Origin: Paenibacillus sp. PL91
GTDB taxonomy: Bacteria > Bacillota > Bacilli > Paenibacillales > Paenibacillaceae
Length of the DNA: 64,000 bases
Direction of reading: 5' to 3'
Assembly: GCF_012935325.2 (NCBI RefSeq)
Contig: NZ_JABBYG020000023.1
Coordinates: forward strand, 1 to 64,000
The notes under the pieces are model-generated. The model was not told the DNA's origin. It ran no database searches and was given only the letters and a program-made list of their open reading frames with translations. Position 1 is the stretch's first letter. Every line of letters begins with the position of its first letter. Of the stretch, positions 24,144-32,288 are shown piece by piece. The translations under genes and the position numbers were made by a program.

Positions 24144-25991
24144 TTACGCTTGCTCGAAGAACGTCTTGTGCCATATAAGGAATACGTATACCGTCCAAAT
24201 ATACCTGGCATAATTCTGCTTGCCCGAGTAATGAGCATCTAAATACTTCAGCAGCTCATCGGTATGAAAGAAAAGCTTAGCCCGGTCGGAGAGAAACATA
24301 TCCTTCACGAGCTTATAATATTTTTCTTGCCTGAGCCAGTGTCTAATCGGTACGGGGAACCCGACCTTTGGCCGGTTCGCCCATTCATCTGGCAGCACTT
24401 CCTTCGCCGCCGTACGCAAGGCATGCTTCGTATTGCCCTTATGCACGCGATGTTCTGCGGGCAGCTTGGAAGCGAGGTCCATCACCATTTTATCTAAAAA
24501 AGGAACCCGCAGCTCAATGGAGTGCGCAAGGCTCATTTTATCTGCCTTAAGAAGAATGTCGCCCGGAAGCCAAAGCTTCAGATCGACATATTGCATTTTT
24601 GTAATATCGTCCTTGCCGCGCACATGTTTATATACTTCCTTTGTGATGCTTTGTACGGAAGGTCCATGCTTAAAGTCATCCTTCAATACGGCTATCGCAT
24701 CAGCTTCATCAAACACATAAGCCTGTCCGATAAAACGTTCCTCAACACGCTGCCCGCCTTTTACCACAAAGGAGGTGATTCTGTGTTTTGGCAGCTTGCT
24801 GCCGAGTAGGGAGAGCGAACGCCTTACTACAAATGGCAGCTTTTTATATTTTTTCATGGCTGGCGTCGTGTCGTACCAATCATATCCACCAAAAATTTCG
24901 TCCGCGCCTTCGCCCGAGAGAACAACGGTCACATGCTTGCTCGCCAGCTCCGCTAAGAAATACAAAGGTACAGAAGAAGGATTGGACTGCGGCTCATCCA
25001 TATGATATTGAATCGTTGGCAGCAGCTCGAAGCACTCATCGGCCGTAACCAGCTTTTTATGATTTTCGATGTCTAAAATATCAGATAATTCCTCAGCAAG
25101 ATTCGTCTCGTTAAAATTCCCCTCGTAATCCTGGAAGCCGACAGAAAACGTCTTGTTTGGCTTAAGCAAGGCGGTAATATAGCTGGAATCAATGCCGCCG
25201 GACAAGAAAGAGCCGACTTTAACATCGCTAATCTGGTGATAATCAACCGATTCCTTCATCGTGCTTTTAATTTGGTCGACGTAATTGGCAAGGCTATTCT
25301 CTTCTGCCTCAAAGCTAGCGTCCCAATAGGGCTTAATCTCAAGAGACCCTTTGTTATAAATCATATAATGACCTGGCTTTAGCTTATACACGCCTTTGAA
25401 GAACGTCTCATCCATGACCGAATATTGAAAGGTGAGATACGGCTTTAGCGCATCCTTGTTCAGCTCTTTTTGGAAAGCGGGCTGCATTAAAAAGGCTTTG
25501 ATTTCCGAGCCGAATAGGAAAGAGTGGTCCGATGTGTTTTGCGTATAATAAAGCGGCTTGATGCCAAAAAAATCTCTGGCAAGAAACATCGTTTCCTTAT
25601 TCGTATCCCAGATCGCAAAAGCAAACATGCCCCGGAGCTTCTGCAGCAGCCGAACGCCGTACTCTTCATAAGCGTGAATGATGACCTCGCTGTCCGTATG
25701 GCTTACAAAGGTGTGTCCCTTAAGCAGCAGGTCTTCGCGAAGCTCCTGATAATTGTAGATTTCCCCGTTAAAAACAAGCACGCAGCTCTTGTCCTCGTTG
25801 TACATCGGTTGGCCGGCTTCTTCAGACATATCAATAATTTTCAGGCGCCGAAATCCTAATGTTACCTCTTCATCGGAATAGATGCCGCCGCTGTCGGGGC
25901 CTCTATGAACGATGGTATCCATCATATCTCTAATGATGGACACCTGATCAACGTCTGGACGACTGTCTGCAAAACCTACAAAACCACACAT
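24144..25991 (-). CDS. asnB: Asparagine synthase (glutamine-hydrolysing)
   Basis: The 615-residue protein has an N-terminal class II glutaminase domain (MCGFVGF, so Cys becomes the N-terminal nucleophile) and a C-terminal ATP-dependent amidotransferase with the PPi-loop FLSGGIDSSY. The frame allows a start two codons earlier (25997), but Cys must follow the initiator Met, and AAAGG is spaced 8 bases from ATG 25991. AsnB-family enzymes make asparagine, and some (AsnB/LtsA, AsnH) amidate peptidoglycan precursors instead. Its place next to Mur-ligase and ATP-grasp genes makes that role possible. Confidence 0.9.
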   Translation of the reverse strand: MCGFVGFADSRPDVDQVSIIRDMMDTIVHRGPDSGGIYSDEEVTLGFRRLKIIDMSEEAGQPMYNEDKSCVLVFNGEIYNYQELREDLLLKGHTFVSHTDSEVIIHAYEEYGVRLLQKLRGMFAFAIWDTNKETMFLARDFFGIKPLYYTQNTSDHSFLFGSEIKAFLMQPAFQKELNKDALKPYLTFQYSVMDETFFKGVYKLKPGHYMIYNKGSLEIKPYWDASFEAEENSLANYVDQIKSTMKESVDYHQISDVKVGSFLSGGIDSSYITALLKPNKTFSVGFQDYEGNFNETNLAEELSDILDIENHKKLVTADECFELLPTIQYHMDEPQSNPSSVPLYFLAELASKHVTVVLSGEGADEIFGGYDWYDTTPAMKKYKKLPFVVRRSLSLLGSKLPKHRITSFVVKGGQRVEERFIGQAYVFDEADAIAVLKDDFKHGPSVQSITKEVYKHVRGKDDITKMQYVDLKLWLPGDILLKADKMSLAHSIELRVPFLDKMVMDLASKLPAEHRVHKGNTKHALRTAAKEVLPDEWANRPKVGFPVPIRHWLRQEKYYKLVKDMFLSDRAKLFFHTDELLKYLDAHYSGKQNYARYIWTVYVFLIWHKTFFEQA

Positions 25992-26029
25992 ATGCAATAC
26001 CTTTCATTTACTTTATTTTCAGGGCACCG

Positions 26030-27499
26030 TCACTTTGTTCTTTGTTTGATTTCCTTTACGATTTCCGTCTCATTAAAAGGAATTTCCGTCTTGCCGATAA
26101 TTTGCGTCGTTTCATGGCCTTTGCCGGCGATTAGAATAACATCGTCTTTTCTGCTGATTTCAATCGCAAACGCAATCGCGTCTCTGCGGTCGACAATAGC
26201 CTCGTAAGCGCCATTATGCGCTTCGATGCCTTCAACTATTTCCCGGATAATAAGCGTATTGTCCTGCTCCTTCGGATTATCCGAGGTTATGACGGAGAAA
26301 TCGGCGAACGTAGCGGCAACCTTGGCCATCGCTCTGCGCTTATCCGTGCCGGATTCACCGTCAGAGGCATAAACGCCGAACACGAGAATGATTCTGCCCT
26401 TGGCAAAAGGCCGGATCGTCGTCAAAGCCTTCTCCAGACTGTCCTCCGTATGCGCAAAGTCGACGATGATTTTGGTGTCTTCATCCTGATAAACGACCTC
26501 TAGCCGGCCTTTGATGCCTTCAACGGCAACAATCCCGTCCGCGATCTGCTGCAAGCTGAATTGGTTGCAATAAGCGGTTGCGATAGCTGCTAAGCTATTG
26601 TAAACGTAGATTGTTCCCGGGAGATTCACCTTAATAGCGATGCTGCCTTTTGGCGTGTTAACGGTGTAAGTCGTATAGTCAGCAAAATATTGAATGTCCG
26701 ACGGATAAATGTCTGCTTCCTGCTCGATGGCGTATGTAAGGAGCCTTGGACCGCTGCTCTTCAATCGATCGATAAGGATTCTGCCGTACGGATCATCCGC
26801 ATTAATGATGTTATAATCCGTCGTCATCGCAAATAATTTGGCCTTCGCTTCGAAATATTCCTCCATCGTGTGATGAAGCTCGAGATGATCTGGCGTCAGA
26901 TTGGTAAAGATGCCGGTATTGAAGCTGGAATGAGCAACGCGGCTCAAATTGAGCGCATGCGAGGAGACCTCCATCACGCAATGCTTCATATGGGATTCGA
27001 TCATATTGGCGAAGATGCGCTGCAAATTCAGTGACTCTGGCGTCGTATTTTTATTTTGGAACACCTTGTCGCCGATAACTGTACCGATTGTGCCGATAAT
27101 GCCAAGAGAAGTTCCCGTTTGCTCGAAGATTGATTTCAGAAAATAGGTGGTCGACGTCTTTCCGTTTGTCCCTGTGATGCCAATTAGGTTCATTTGCTCC
27201 GTAGGACGCTGATAGAAGTTGGCAGCAATCCGGGCAAGCGCTTCGCGCGTATTGGCAACCTGCAGCACCGTTATATCAGCTTCGATTAGGACATCCTTCT
27301 CTACAACAATCGTGCTCGCGCCAAGCGCAATCGCCTTATCAATGAATTGATGCCCATCTACCGAAAAACCGGAAATCGCAACAAATACGCCATTAGCCTG
27401 AGTCTCTCTGGAGTCATAGGCTACGGAGCTTATTTCTATATGTACATCGCCTTTTATGAGCGTGTAATCAAGATCTTTCAGTAAAGAGGTCAATAACAT
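26030..27499 (-). CDS. MurE-like Mur ligase (UDP-MurNAc-tripeptide synthetase family)
   Basis: The 489-residue protein has the three-domain Mur ligase layout. It shows ITGTNGKTS (108-116), EVSSHALNLSRV, TNLTPDHLELHHTMEEY, the lysine to be carbamylated near 219-221 (EAKAKLF), DFAHTEDSLEKAL and GKGHETTQ. Two places differ from standard MurE: the amino-acid-recognition motif reads DNPK (407-410) instead of DNPR (diaminopimelate) or DNPA (lysine), and the FGCGG-type loop is replaced by FGVYASDGESG. It is probably a paralogue, with the housekeeping murE elsewhere. GGAG is 8 bases before the ATG. Confidence 0.85.
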   Translation of the reverse strand: MLLTSLLKDLDYTLIKGDVHIEISSVAYDSRETQANGVFVAISGFSVDGHQFIDKAIALGASTIVVEKDVLIEADITVLQVANTREALARIAANFYQRPTEQMNLIGITGTNGKTSTTYFLKSIFEQTGTSLGIIGTIGTVIGDKVFQNKNTTPESLNLQRIFANMIESHMKHCVMEVSSHALNLSRVAHSSFNTGIFTNLTPDHLELHHTMEEYFEAKAKLFAMTTDYNIINADDPYGRILIDRLKSSGPRLLTYAIEQEADIYPSDIQYFADYTTYTVNTPKGSIAIKVNLPGTIYVYNSLAAIATAYCNQFSLQQIADGIVAVEGIKGRLEVVYQDEDTKIIVDFAHTEDSLEKALTTIRPFAKGRIILVFGVYASDGESGTDKRRAMAKVAATFADFSVITSDNPKEQDNTLIIREIVEGIEAHNGAYEAIVDRRDAIAFAIEISRKDDVILIAGKGHETTQIIGKTEIPFNETEIVKEIKQRTK

Positions 27500-27541
27500 C
27501 CGATCAGCTCCATTCTAGTGACCATTTCCTTTGTGTGCGGG

Positions 27542-28747
27542 TTATTTTCTTAGAAGCTTCTTCGTTAGTTTTCCGCCAATGATAGCAGCATAGGAGAAGG
27601 CCGGCTTAGGGTCCTTCCAATCCCAAATCGCATAAGCCTTAGGCTTAAACAACGATACGAATACTTGCTTCCACGTCAGCTGCCCCGTCTTGATATAGTC
27701 GCGAACGGCAAGCATGTCCTCATATCCGTACCAGAATACGCGGTTCGTATTCTCTTTGACGGCTTTGGGAGGCACAATGTTGCCGCCTGTCAGTTCTTGA
27801 TAAGTAATCCAAGGAATGTTCACACCTACCTTATACAGCAGGTTGTTCAGGTTGGTGATTCGGCAATTGACCTCGATCAGATAAAACTTGCCGGTTTCGG
27901 CGTCCTTCTTGAACTCGATTTCCGCAAAGCCCTTCCATTTCATCTTCTCTAGGAAAGGAGCGCCGATATCGAACAGCTCCTGTACGTACCTTTGTCCCGT
28001 ATAGACCGATGCGCCAAAGTTTATCGGATATTGGCGGAATTTCTGGCAGGTTACCCAGTGCGTTACTTTGGAATCTTGGTTTAAATAAGCGTCAAAGGTA
28101 TACATGTGATCGTCAAAGCCTGGAATGATACGCTGTACGATCACCTCCAAGCTCGCTTCCTTTGCTTTTGAGAGTGCATCCTCGAGTTCAGCGCGGTTAT
28201 GCACCTTGAATAGCTTCCTTCTAAATTTCGCGACGAAGGAAGGCGAATCGGTGGGCTTCACAATACAAGGAAACTTGATGATCTCGTCGATCTTTTCGAA
28301 GAAGCGGTCTTCATCCACTCGAACCGTTTCCGGTACGGCAACGCCGTTTTCGAGGGAGAGTCGCTGTAGTACTTCTTTATTCATCATATCTGAATATATG
28401 CCTGGAACGTCTTGCGGAATGAGATAATGCTCTCTCAGCTCCTCCAAATGCTCATCTATGACCTCCAGATAGGAATCATGGCAAGGAATTAGAACAGGAG
28501 GCGCGCTTTGCTTGCGGGCATAATCCTTCAGGAAACGAATGAAGGCAGCTGTATCTTCTTTATAGTGTGGAGAAATTAATCTCTCGGACGTATATTTTGA
28601 ATCCGCGCCGTAGGTATCTTTAGTAGAATAATCAACAGCAACCGTATGTACGCCGTTAATACCAAGGCAACGAATCGTGCTTAAACCAATATAATAATTA
28701 CAACCTAAAATAACTGCTTTATTATTCACAAAGGCACATCCCGACAT
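27542..28747 (-). CDS. ATP-grasp carboxylate-amine ligase (COG3919-like)
   Basis: The 401-residue protein is an ATP-grasp enzyme: FPCIVKPTDSPSF binds ATP, EVIVQRIIPG is the hinge, and FAEIEFKKD with FYLIEVNCRITN carries the Mg-binding Glu and Asn. Such ligases join an amine to a carboxylate through an acylphosphate. The D-aspartate ligase of Enterococcus faecium (Asl) belongs to the same broad group. It is the first gene of the cluster. The start is uncertain: ATG 28747 has no clear ribosome binding site, and a GTG six codons on is the alternative. Confidence 0.82.
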   Translation of the reverse strand: MSGCAFVNNKAVILGCNYYIGLSTIRCLGINGVHTVAVDYSTKDTYGADSKYTSERLISPHYKEDTAAFIRFLKDYARKQSAPPVLIPCHDSYLEVIDEHLEELREHYLIPQDVPGIYSDMMNKEVLQRLSLENGVAVPETVRVDEDRFFEKIDEIIKFPCIVKPTDSPSFVAKFRRKLFKVHNRAELEDALSKAKEASLEVIVQRIIPGFDDHMYTFDAYLNQDSKVTHWVTCQKFRQYPINFGASVYTGQRYVQELFDIGAPFLEKMKWKGFAEIEFKKDAETGKFYLIEVNCRITNLNNLLYKVGVNIPWITYQELTGGNIVPPKAVKENTNRVFWYGYEDMLAVRDYIKTGQLTWKQVFVSLFKPKAYAIWDWKDPKPAFSYAAIIGGKLTKKLLRK

Positions 28748-29552
28748 CCGAATTTATGTTTATTTTATATGCAATACTTCATATGTTTTAAATAATTTTA
28801 CTTCATAGTTTCTTATAATACAAATGGATTTATCCTCATAATCATGGACGGCAAGCGGTTTTTAGCGTCTATATAGGGGCATAGAAAAACAAGAGCAGAC
28901 GCATGAGTTGCGCCTGCTCAATTAGTAGTAAAACGCTAGTAGTTAGTGCGATAAAATGGAAATATTTATTGTATTCGCCAACAGATTTATCTGTAATTCG
29001 ACAACTGCAAAAGCATGCAGCCGCAACGATTTTTCGGGATATTTGTCGTTAAATCGCATAACGAAATCGTGCAGCATATAAGTAACTTGCCGCCCCATAT
29101 TGATTTTCGAGCTGCTGTAAGTTATTGCTGACAATTGGCTGGAAGGCATAAAAATCTCTTTGCTGTCTCAGTAAACGAGAGAAAACGAGCGAGCGTAAAA
29201 GAGTTTGAGGCTTATCGACAGGATATATTTGGTATACATTTGGTATACATTTCACTGCAAAAAGTAAGGTGCAAATCACAAAAAAATGATGGTTTTGATT
29301 GTGCATATCATTTAGCATATGCGCACATTTAACTAGTCCCTTAAGAATAGAATGGTTAAATTCCCAAAAAATATTTGATTTTTTTAGTAATAAAGAACTA
29401 TAAAATGGAACAAATAACTTCATTTTGTCGAATAATGCCCGAAAATTGTCTGCGTTCGTCGACAAGTTTTTACAAACTCCTTATAACTCAAAGAGTATAA
29501 TAGATCCAATACCACACGAGTGCTAGATAAGGAGCGTGCCCCGAAGCGAGCT
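28748..29552. other. AT-rich intergenic region
   Basis: About 800 bases, clearly more AT-rich than the flanks, lie between the start of the minus-strand ligase cluster and the spo0E-like gene. No convincing gene was found; two minus-strand frames (28943-29149, 29049-29465) lack good ribosome binding sites and recognisable content. The region holds a minus-strand terminator (28885-28919), a perfect 11-base tandem repeat (TTTGGTATACA, 29228-29249) and TTGTCGAA-type motifs at 28997-29004 (reverse) and 29425-29432. Promoters for both flanking units must be here. Confidence 0.6.
28885..28919 (-). terminator. Terminator, minus strand, without an assigned gene
   Basis: On the minus strand GAGCAG(G)CGC...GCG(T)CTGCTC is followed by TTGTTTTT. 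It implies a minus-strand transcript from the AT-rich region to its right, coding or non-coding. Confidence 0.7.
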
Positions 29553-29744
29553 ATGGACAAAAAACACTTGCTTATACAATTGCAGTCGCTGCGGCTAAAG
29601 CTTCATGAAATAGCCGAAGCACGCGGCAGTTTAACAGATCCGGATGTTCTGGCGATAAGCGAAGAGGCCGATCAACTTATTGTTGCGTTGCAGCATATAC
29701 AAAAAAACGAAATAACCCCTATTACAATACGCCGCGACAATTAG
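29553..29744 (+). CDS. Spo0E-like aspartyl-phosphate phosphatase
   Basis: This 63-residue protein fits the Spo0E family: two short helices with the signature Ser-x-x-x-Asp (SEEADQLI) near the middle of the second. Spo0E-type proteins dephosphorylate Spo0A~P and so hold back sporulation. ATG 29553 has only a weak ribosome binding site (GAAGCGAG). A GTG at 29520 would add 11 residues but has none. TATAAT lies at 29496-29501. TTGTCGAA-type motifs about 30 and 70 bases upstream of that -10 suggest Spo0A control. Confidence 0.75.
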   Translation: MDKKHLLIQLQSLRLKLHEIAEARGSLTDPDVLAISEEADQLIVALQHIQKNEITPITIRRDN

Positions 29745-29753
29745 CAGAGTCAG

Positions 29754-30218
29754 CTATCTCTCTCGCAGTCGACGGAAAAATTGCGTTAACAACGAAGCGC
29801 ATTCAGGCTGTAAAATACCACTAGTGAGCTCCGTTTCATGGTTGAAACGGGGCTCTTGCAGTAAATTCATGAGCGTGCCGGCACAACCCGCCTTCGGATC
29901 CGTTGTTCCGTATACGACACGCTTAACCCGGGATTGAACAATTGCACCTGCACACATGGGACAAGGCTCCAATGTGACATACAACGTACAATCTAACAAT
30001 CTCCAAGCGCCGATGCGTTCGCAGGCGTCACGAATGGCCACCATTTCAGCATGCGCGGTTGGATCAAACCGTGTTTCGCGCAAATTGTAGCCTCTCCCGA
30101 TAATTTCATTGTTTCTAACGATAACGGCTCCGATAGGCACCTCACCGATTTGCTCAGCTTTATTGGCTTCTGCGATGGCTTCCAGCATCCAATTTTGATC
30201 TTCAAGCTCTCTATTCAT
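29754..30218 (-). CDS. tadA: tRNA-specific adenosine deaminase
   Basis: TadA converts A34 to inosine in tRNA-Arg(ACG). The 154-residue protein has the zinc and catalytic motifs HAE (His56, Glu58) and PCPMC (Cys86, Cys89). The frame begins with a TTG at 30224, but AAAGGGG suits ATG 30218. In Bacillus subtilis tadA also lies a short way downstream of serS, so this block keeps that order with insertions. It is convergent with the spo0E-like gene, nine bases between stops. Confidence 0.95.
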   Translation of the reverse strand: MNRELEDQNWMLEAIAEANKAEQIGEVPIGAVIVRNNEIIGRGYNLRETRFDPTAHAEMVAIRDACERIGAWRLLDCTLYVTLEPCPMCAGAIVQSRVKRVVYGTTDPKAGCAGTLMNLLQEPRFNHETELTSGILQPECASLLTQFFRRLRER

Positions 30219-30280
30219 AAACAATAACCCCTTTACAAAAAATCATTATACACCGAACAAATATTCTGTTGTTAACATGT

Positions 30281-30301
30281 GGTGGATAACTTTGTGGATA
30301 A
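30281..30301 (+). promoter_or_regulatory. Paired DnaA-box-like sites
   Basis: TGTGGATAA (30293-30301) is the exact reverse complement of the DnaA box TTATCCACA. GGTGGATAA (30281-30289) differs at one base and lies 12 bases upstream in the same orientation. Both sit between tadA and the histidine kinase gene. DnaA binding is inferred from sequence only. Confidence 0.45.
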
Positions 30302-30417
30302 CTGACACGATATGCACATAAATACTCACAATTTATTCAGTACTGTGCACAATGGCTGTTAGTAATGTGTATAAGCTGTTAATAAAAACGTTTTCGAGTA
30401 AAAGGATGTGTCATTCA

Positions 30418-32244
30418 TTGTCAATTAAGATGAAATTCTCCGTCTTGATTACGCTTATTGTGTTGACGTTTTTTATTTGCCATCATTTCCTAAACGAATA
30501 TTCGATGATTCGTGATATGCGAGAGCAAGCACGTAATTCCATGAAGGATACCTCGATGCATATTGCGAATTCCTTCACCTCCTACGAGAATCAAACGGGA
30601 ACAGGCTTTAAGCCTGTCGAAGGAGATCGTACCGGACCTGATCATATTTTTAACATCGTAAAATCATTAAATCCAAATATAAAGGAAATTACCGTATTTG
30701 AGCAAGACTCGTTGTCGGTTTCTTTCGGTGCCTACTCGTATATGGATTCAAAGACCGACCATTCCATTATAGCCGAAGTGAAGAACACAGGCTTTGTGCT
30801 TCGAAAAATGAAAATCAACGGCAAGACTTATTTTCGGAGCTTCTATTTTACGGAAAGCATGGGCAATTATATTATAAGCGTCGTCTATGATGGAGAAGGT
30901 ATCCAGGATCGCATTAGTAAGGAACGCAATGATACGTTAATCTATACAGGCATCATTATGGTACTCGTGCTCATCATCAGCTATTGGCTAGTTGGTGTTA
31001 TGATCAGGCCGCTCAAGGATATTTTGTGGAAGGTGAACGAGGTTTCTTCGGCTCGCTTCCAGCAGCCGATTCGCATCAAGCGGAAGGATGAATTTGGGCT
31101 GCTTGCGCTCAAAGTCAATGCAATGTCGCAAAACTTAAGCATTTATATGAACAAGCTGCGCAAAGCATTTGAGGAAAACCGGCGTATGAAGGAGCATTTG
31201 GAATCCTTTATCAATCACACAAGCGATGCCATTCATCTTAATGACTTGGACGGGAGGGTCATTCAGGTAAACCGCGCTTTCGAGCTTCTCTTCGGCTACG
31301 AGGAGGAGGAGGCGATCGGGCTCATCTATCCGATTCTTCCGGAATCGCACCGAGCGGAGCTGCTGCATACGCTGAACCAGCTATTATCGGGCAAGGTGCT
31401 GCCCGCGCAGGAGACGATGCGAGTCACCAAGTCGGGTGAGTTGATTCCGGTTAGCGTCACGATTTCGCCTATTCGGGATTCAGACGGAACGATTCGTGCC
31501 TTTGCCAGCATTTCAAGGGATATGCGCAGTCGCAACAAGATGGAGGAGCTGCTGCGCAGATCGGAGAAGCTCACGACAGTCGGGCAGCTTGCTGCAGGAG
31601 TTGCCCATGAAATCCGAAATCCTCTTACGACGCTGCGCGGCTTTCTGCAGCTGCAGCAGGAGAGCAAGAAGCTTGCGCTATCCCACGTAGCCCTCATGCT
31701 GTCTGAGCTGGACCGGATTAATCTGATCGTCGGAGAGTTTTTGATTTTGGCCAAGCCGCAAGCAACGAGGTTCGTAACCAAGGACGTGAGAAATGTCCTC
31801 CAGGATGTATTTGCACTAATGAACAGTGAAGCCCTGCTTCATAATATTGAGTTTCGTGTTTCCTTTACAGAGGATCAGTGCCTGATTTCATGCGAGGAAA
31901 ATCAATTAAAGCAGGTATTCATTAATTTGCTGAAAAATGCGATTGAAGCGATGCCGGGCGGCGGGGAAATCCATATTCTTATTGCACACAAGCGTGAGCA
32001 TATTTCAATTACAATAACAGACGAAGGCACGGGAATACCTGACGAGATCATACCTAAAATCGGCGATCCTTTCTTTACTGGCAAGGAGACGGGAACTGGG
32101 CTTGGCATTATGGTAAGCCAGCGGATCATCAACAGCCACCGCGGCACGATGGATATCAAAAGCCAGGTTAACGTAGGAACAACGATACATGTCATGCTTC
32201 CAGCTTTGAAAGAAGAAGCGGAGAACGGTATACTAGAACCATAA
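30418..32244 (+). CDS. PAS-domain sensor histidine kinase (sporulation-kinase type)
   Basis: The 608-residue protein has membrane helices near residues 6-24 and 178-200 enclosing an extracellular sensor region, then HAMP, a PAS domain (HTSDAIHLNDLDGRVIQVN), HisKA with H-box VAHEIRNPLTTLRGF, and HATPase_c with N-box NLLKNAIEAM, DEGTGIP and GTGLGIMVSQ. No response regulator gene is nearby, as with orphan kinases that feed the Spo0 phosphorelay. The frame opens at 30352, but AAAGGATG with a 9-base spacer favours TTG 30418 (MSIKMKFSVLITL). Confidence 0.87.
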   Translation: MSIKMKFSVLITLIVLTFFICHHFLNEYSMIRDMREQARNSMKDTSMHIANSFTSYENQTGTGFKPVEGDRTGPDHIFNIVKSLNPNIKEITVFEQDSLSVSFGAYSYMDSKTDHSIIAEVKNTGFVLRKMKINGKTYFRSFYFTESMGNYIISVVYDGEGIQDRISKERNDTLIYTGIIMVLVLIISYWLVGVMIRPLKDILWKVNEVSSARFQQPIRIKRKDEFGLLALKVNAMSQNLSIYMNKLRKAFEENRRMKEHLESFINHTSDAIHLNDLDGRVIQVNRAFELLFGYEEEEAIGLIYPILPESHRAELLHTLNQLLSGKVLPAQETMRVTKSGELIPVSVTISPIRDSDGTIRAFASISRDMRSRNKMEELLRRSEKLTTVGQLAAGVAHEIRNPLTTLRGFLQLQQESKKLALSHVALMLSELDRINLIVGEFLILAKPQATRFVTKDVRNVLQDVFALMNSEALLHNIEFRVSFTEDQCLISCEENQLKQVFINLLKNAIEAMPGGGEIHILIAHKREHISITITDEGTGIPDEIIPKIGDPFFTGKETGTGLGIMVSQRIINSHRGTMDIKSQVNVGTTIHVMLPALKEEAENGILEP

Positions 32245-32288
32245 CAATAGATCGGGCTTCTCATGGGTCAAGAAAGGGGGAACCTAAG

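Noticed and set aside
22996..28747. Lasso-peptide cluster (asparagine synthase plus cysteine peptidase)
   Set aside because: The synthase keeps its N-terminal nucleophilic cysteine and full glutaminase domain, which lasso cyclases lack. No precursor peptide or RRE protein was seen.
29049..29465. 138-codon minus-strand frame in the AT-rich gap, and an overlapping 68-codon frame at 28943-29149
   Set aside because: Neither has a good ribosome binding site or recognisable domain, and they overlap each other in different frames. A terminator beyond 28943 keeps the shorter one possible, but support is too thin to call a gene.
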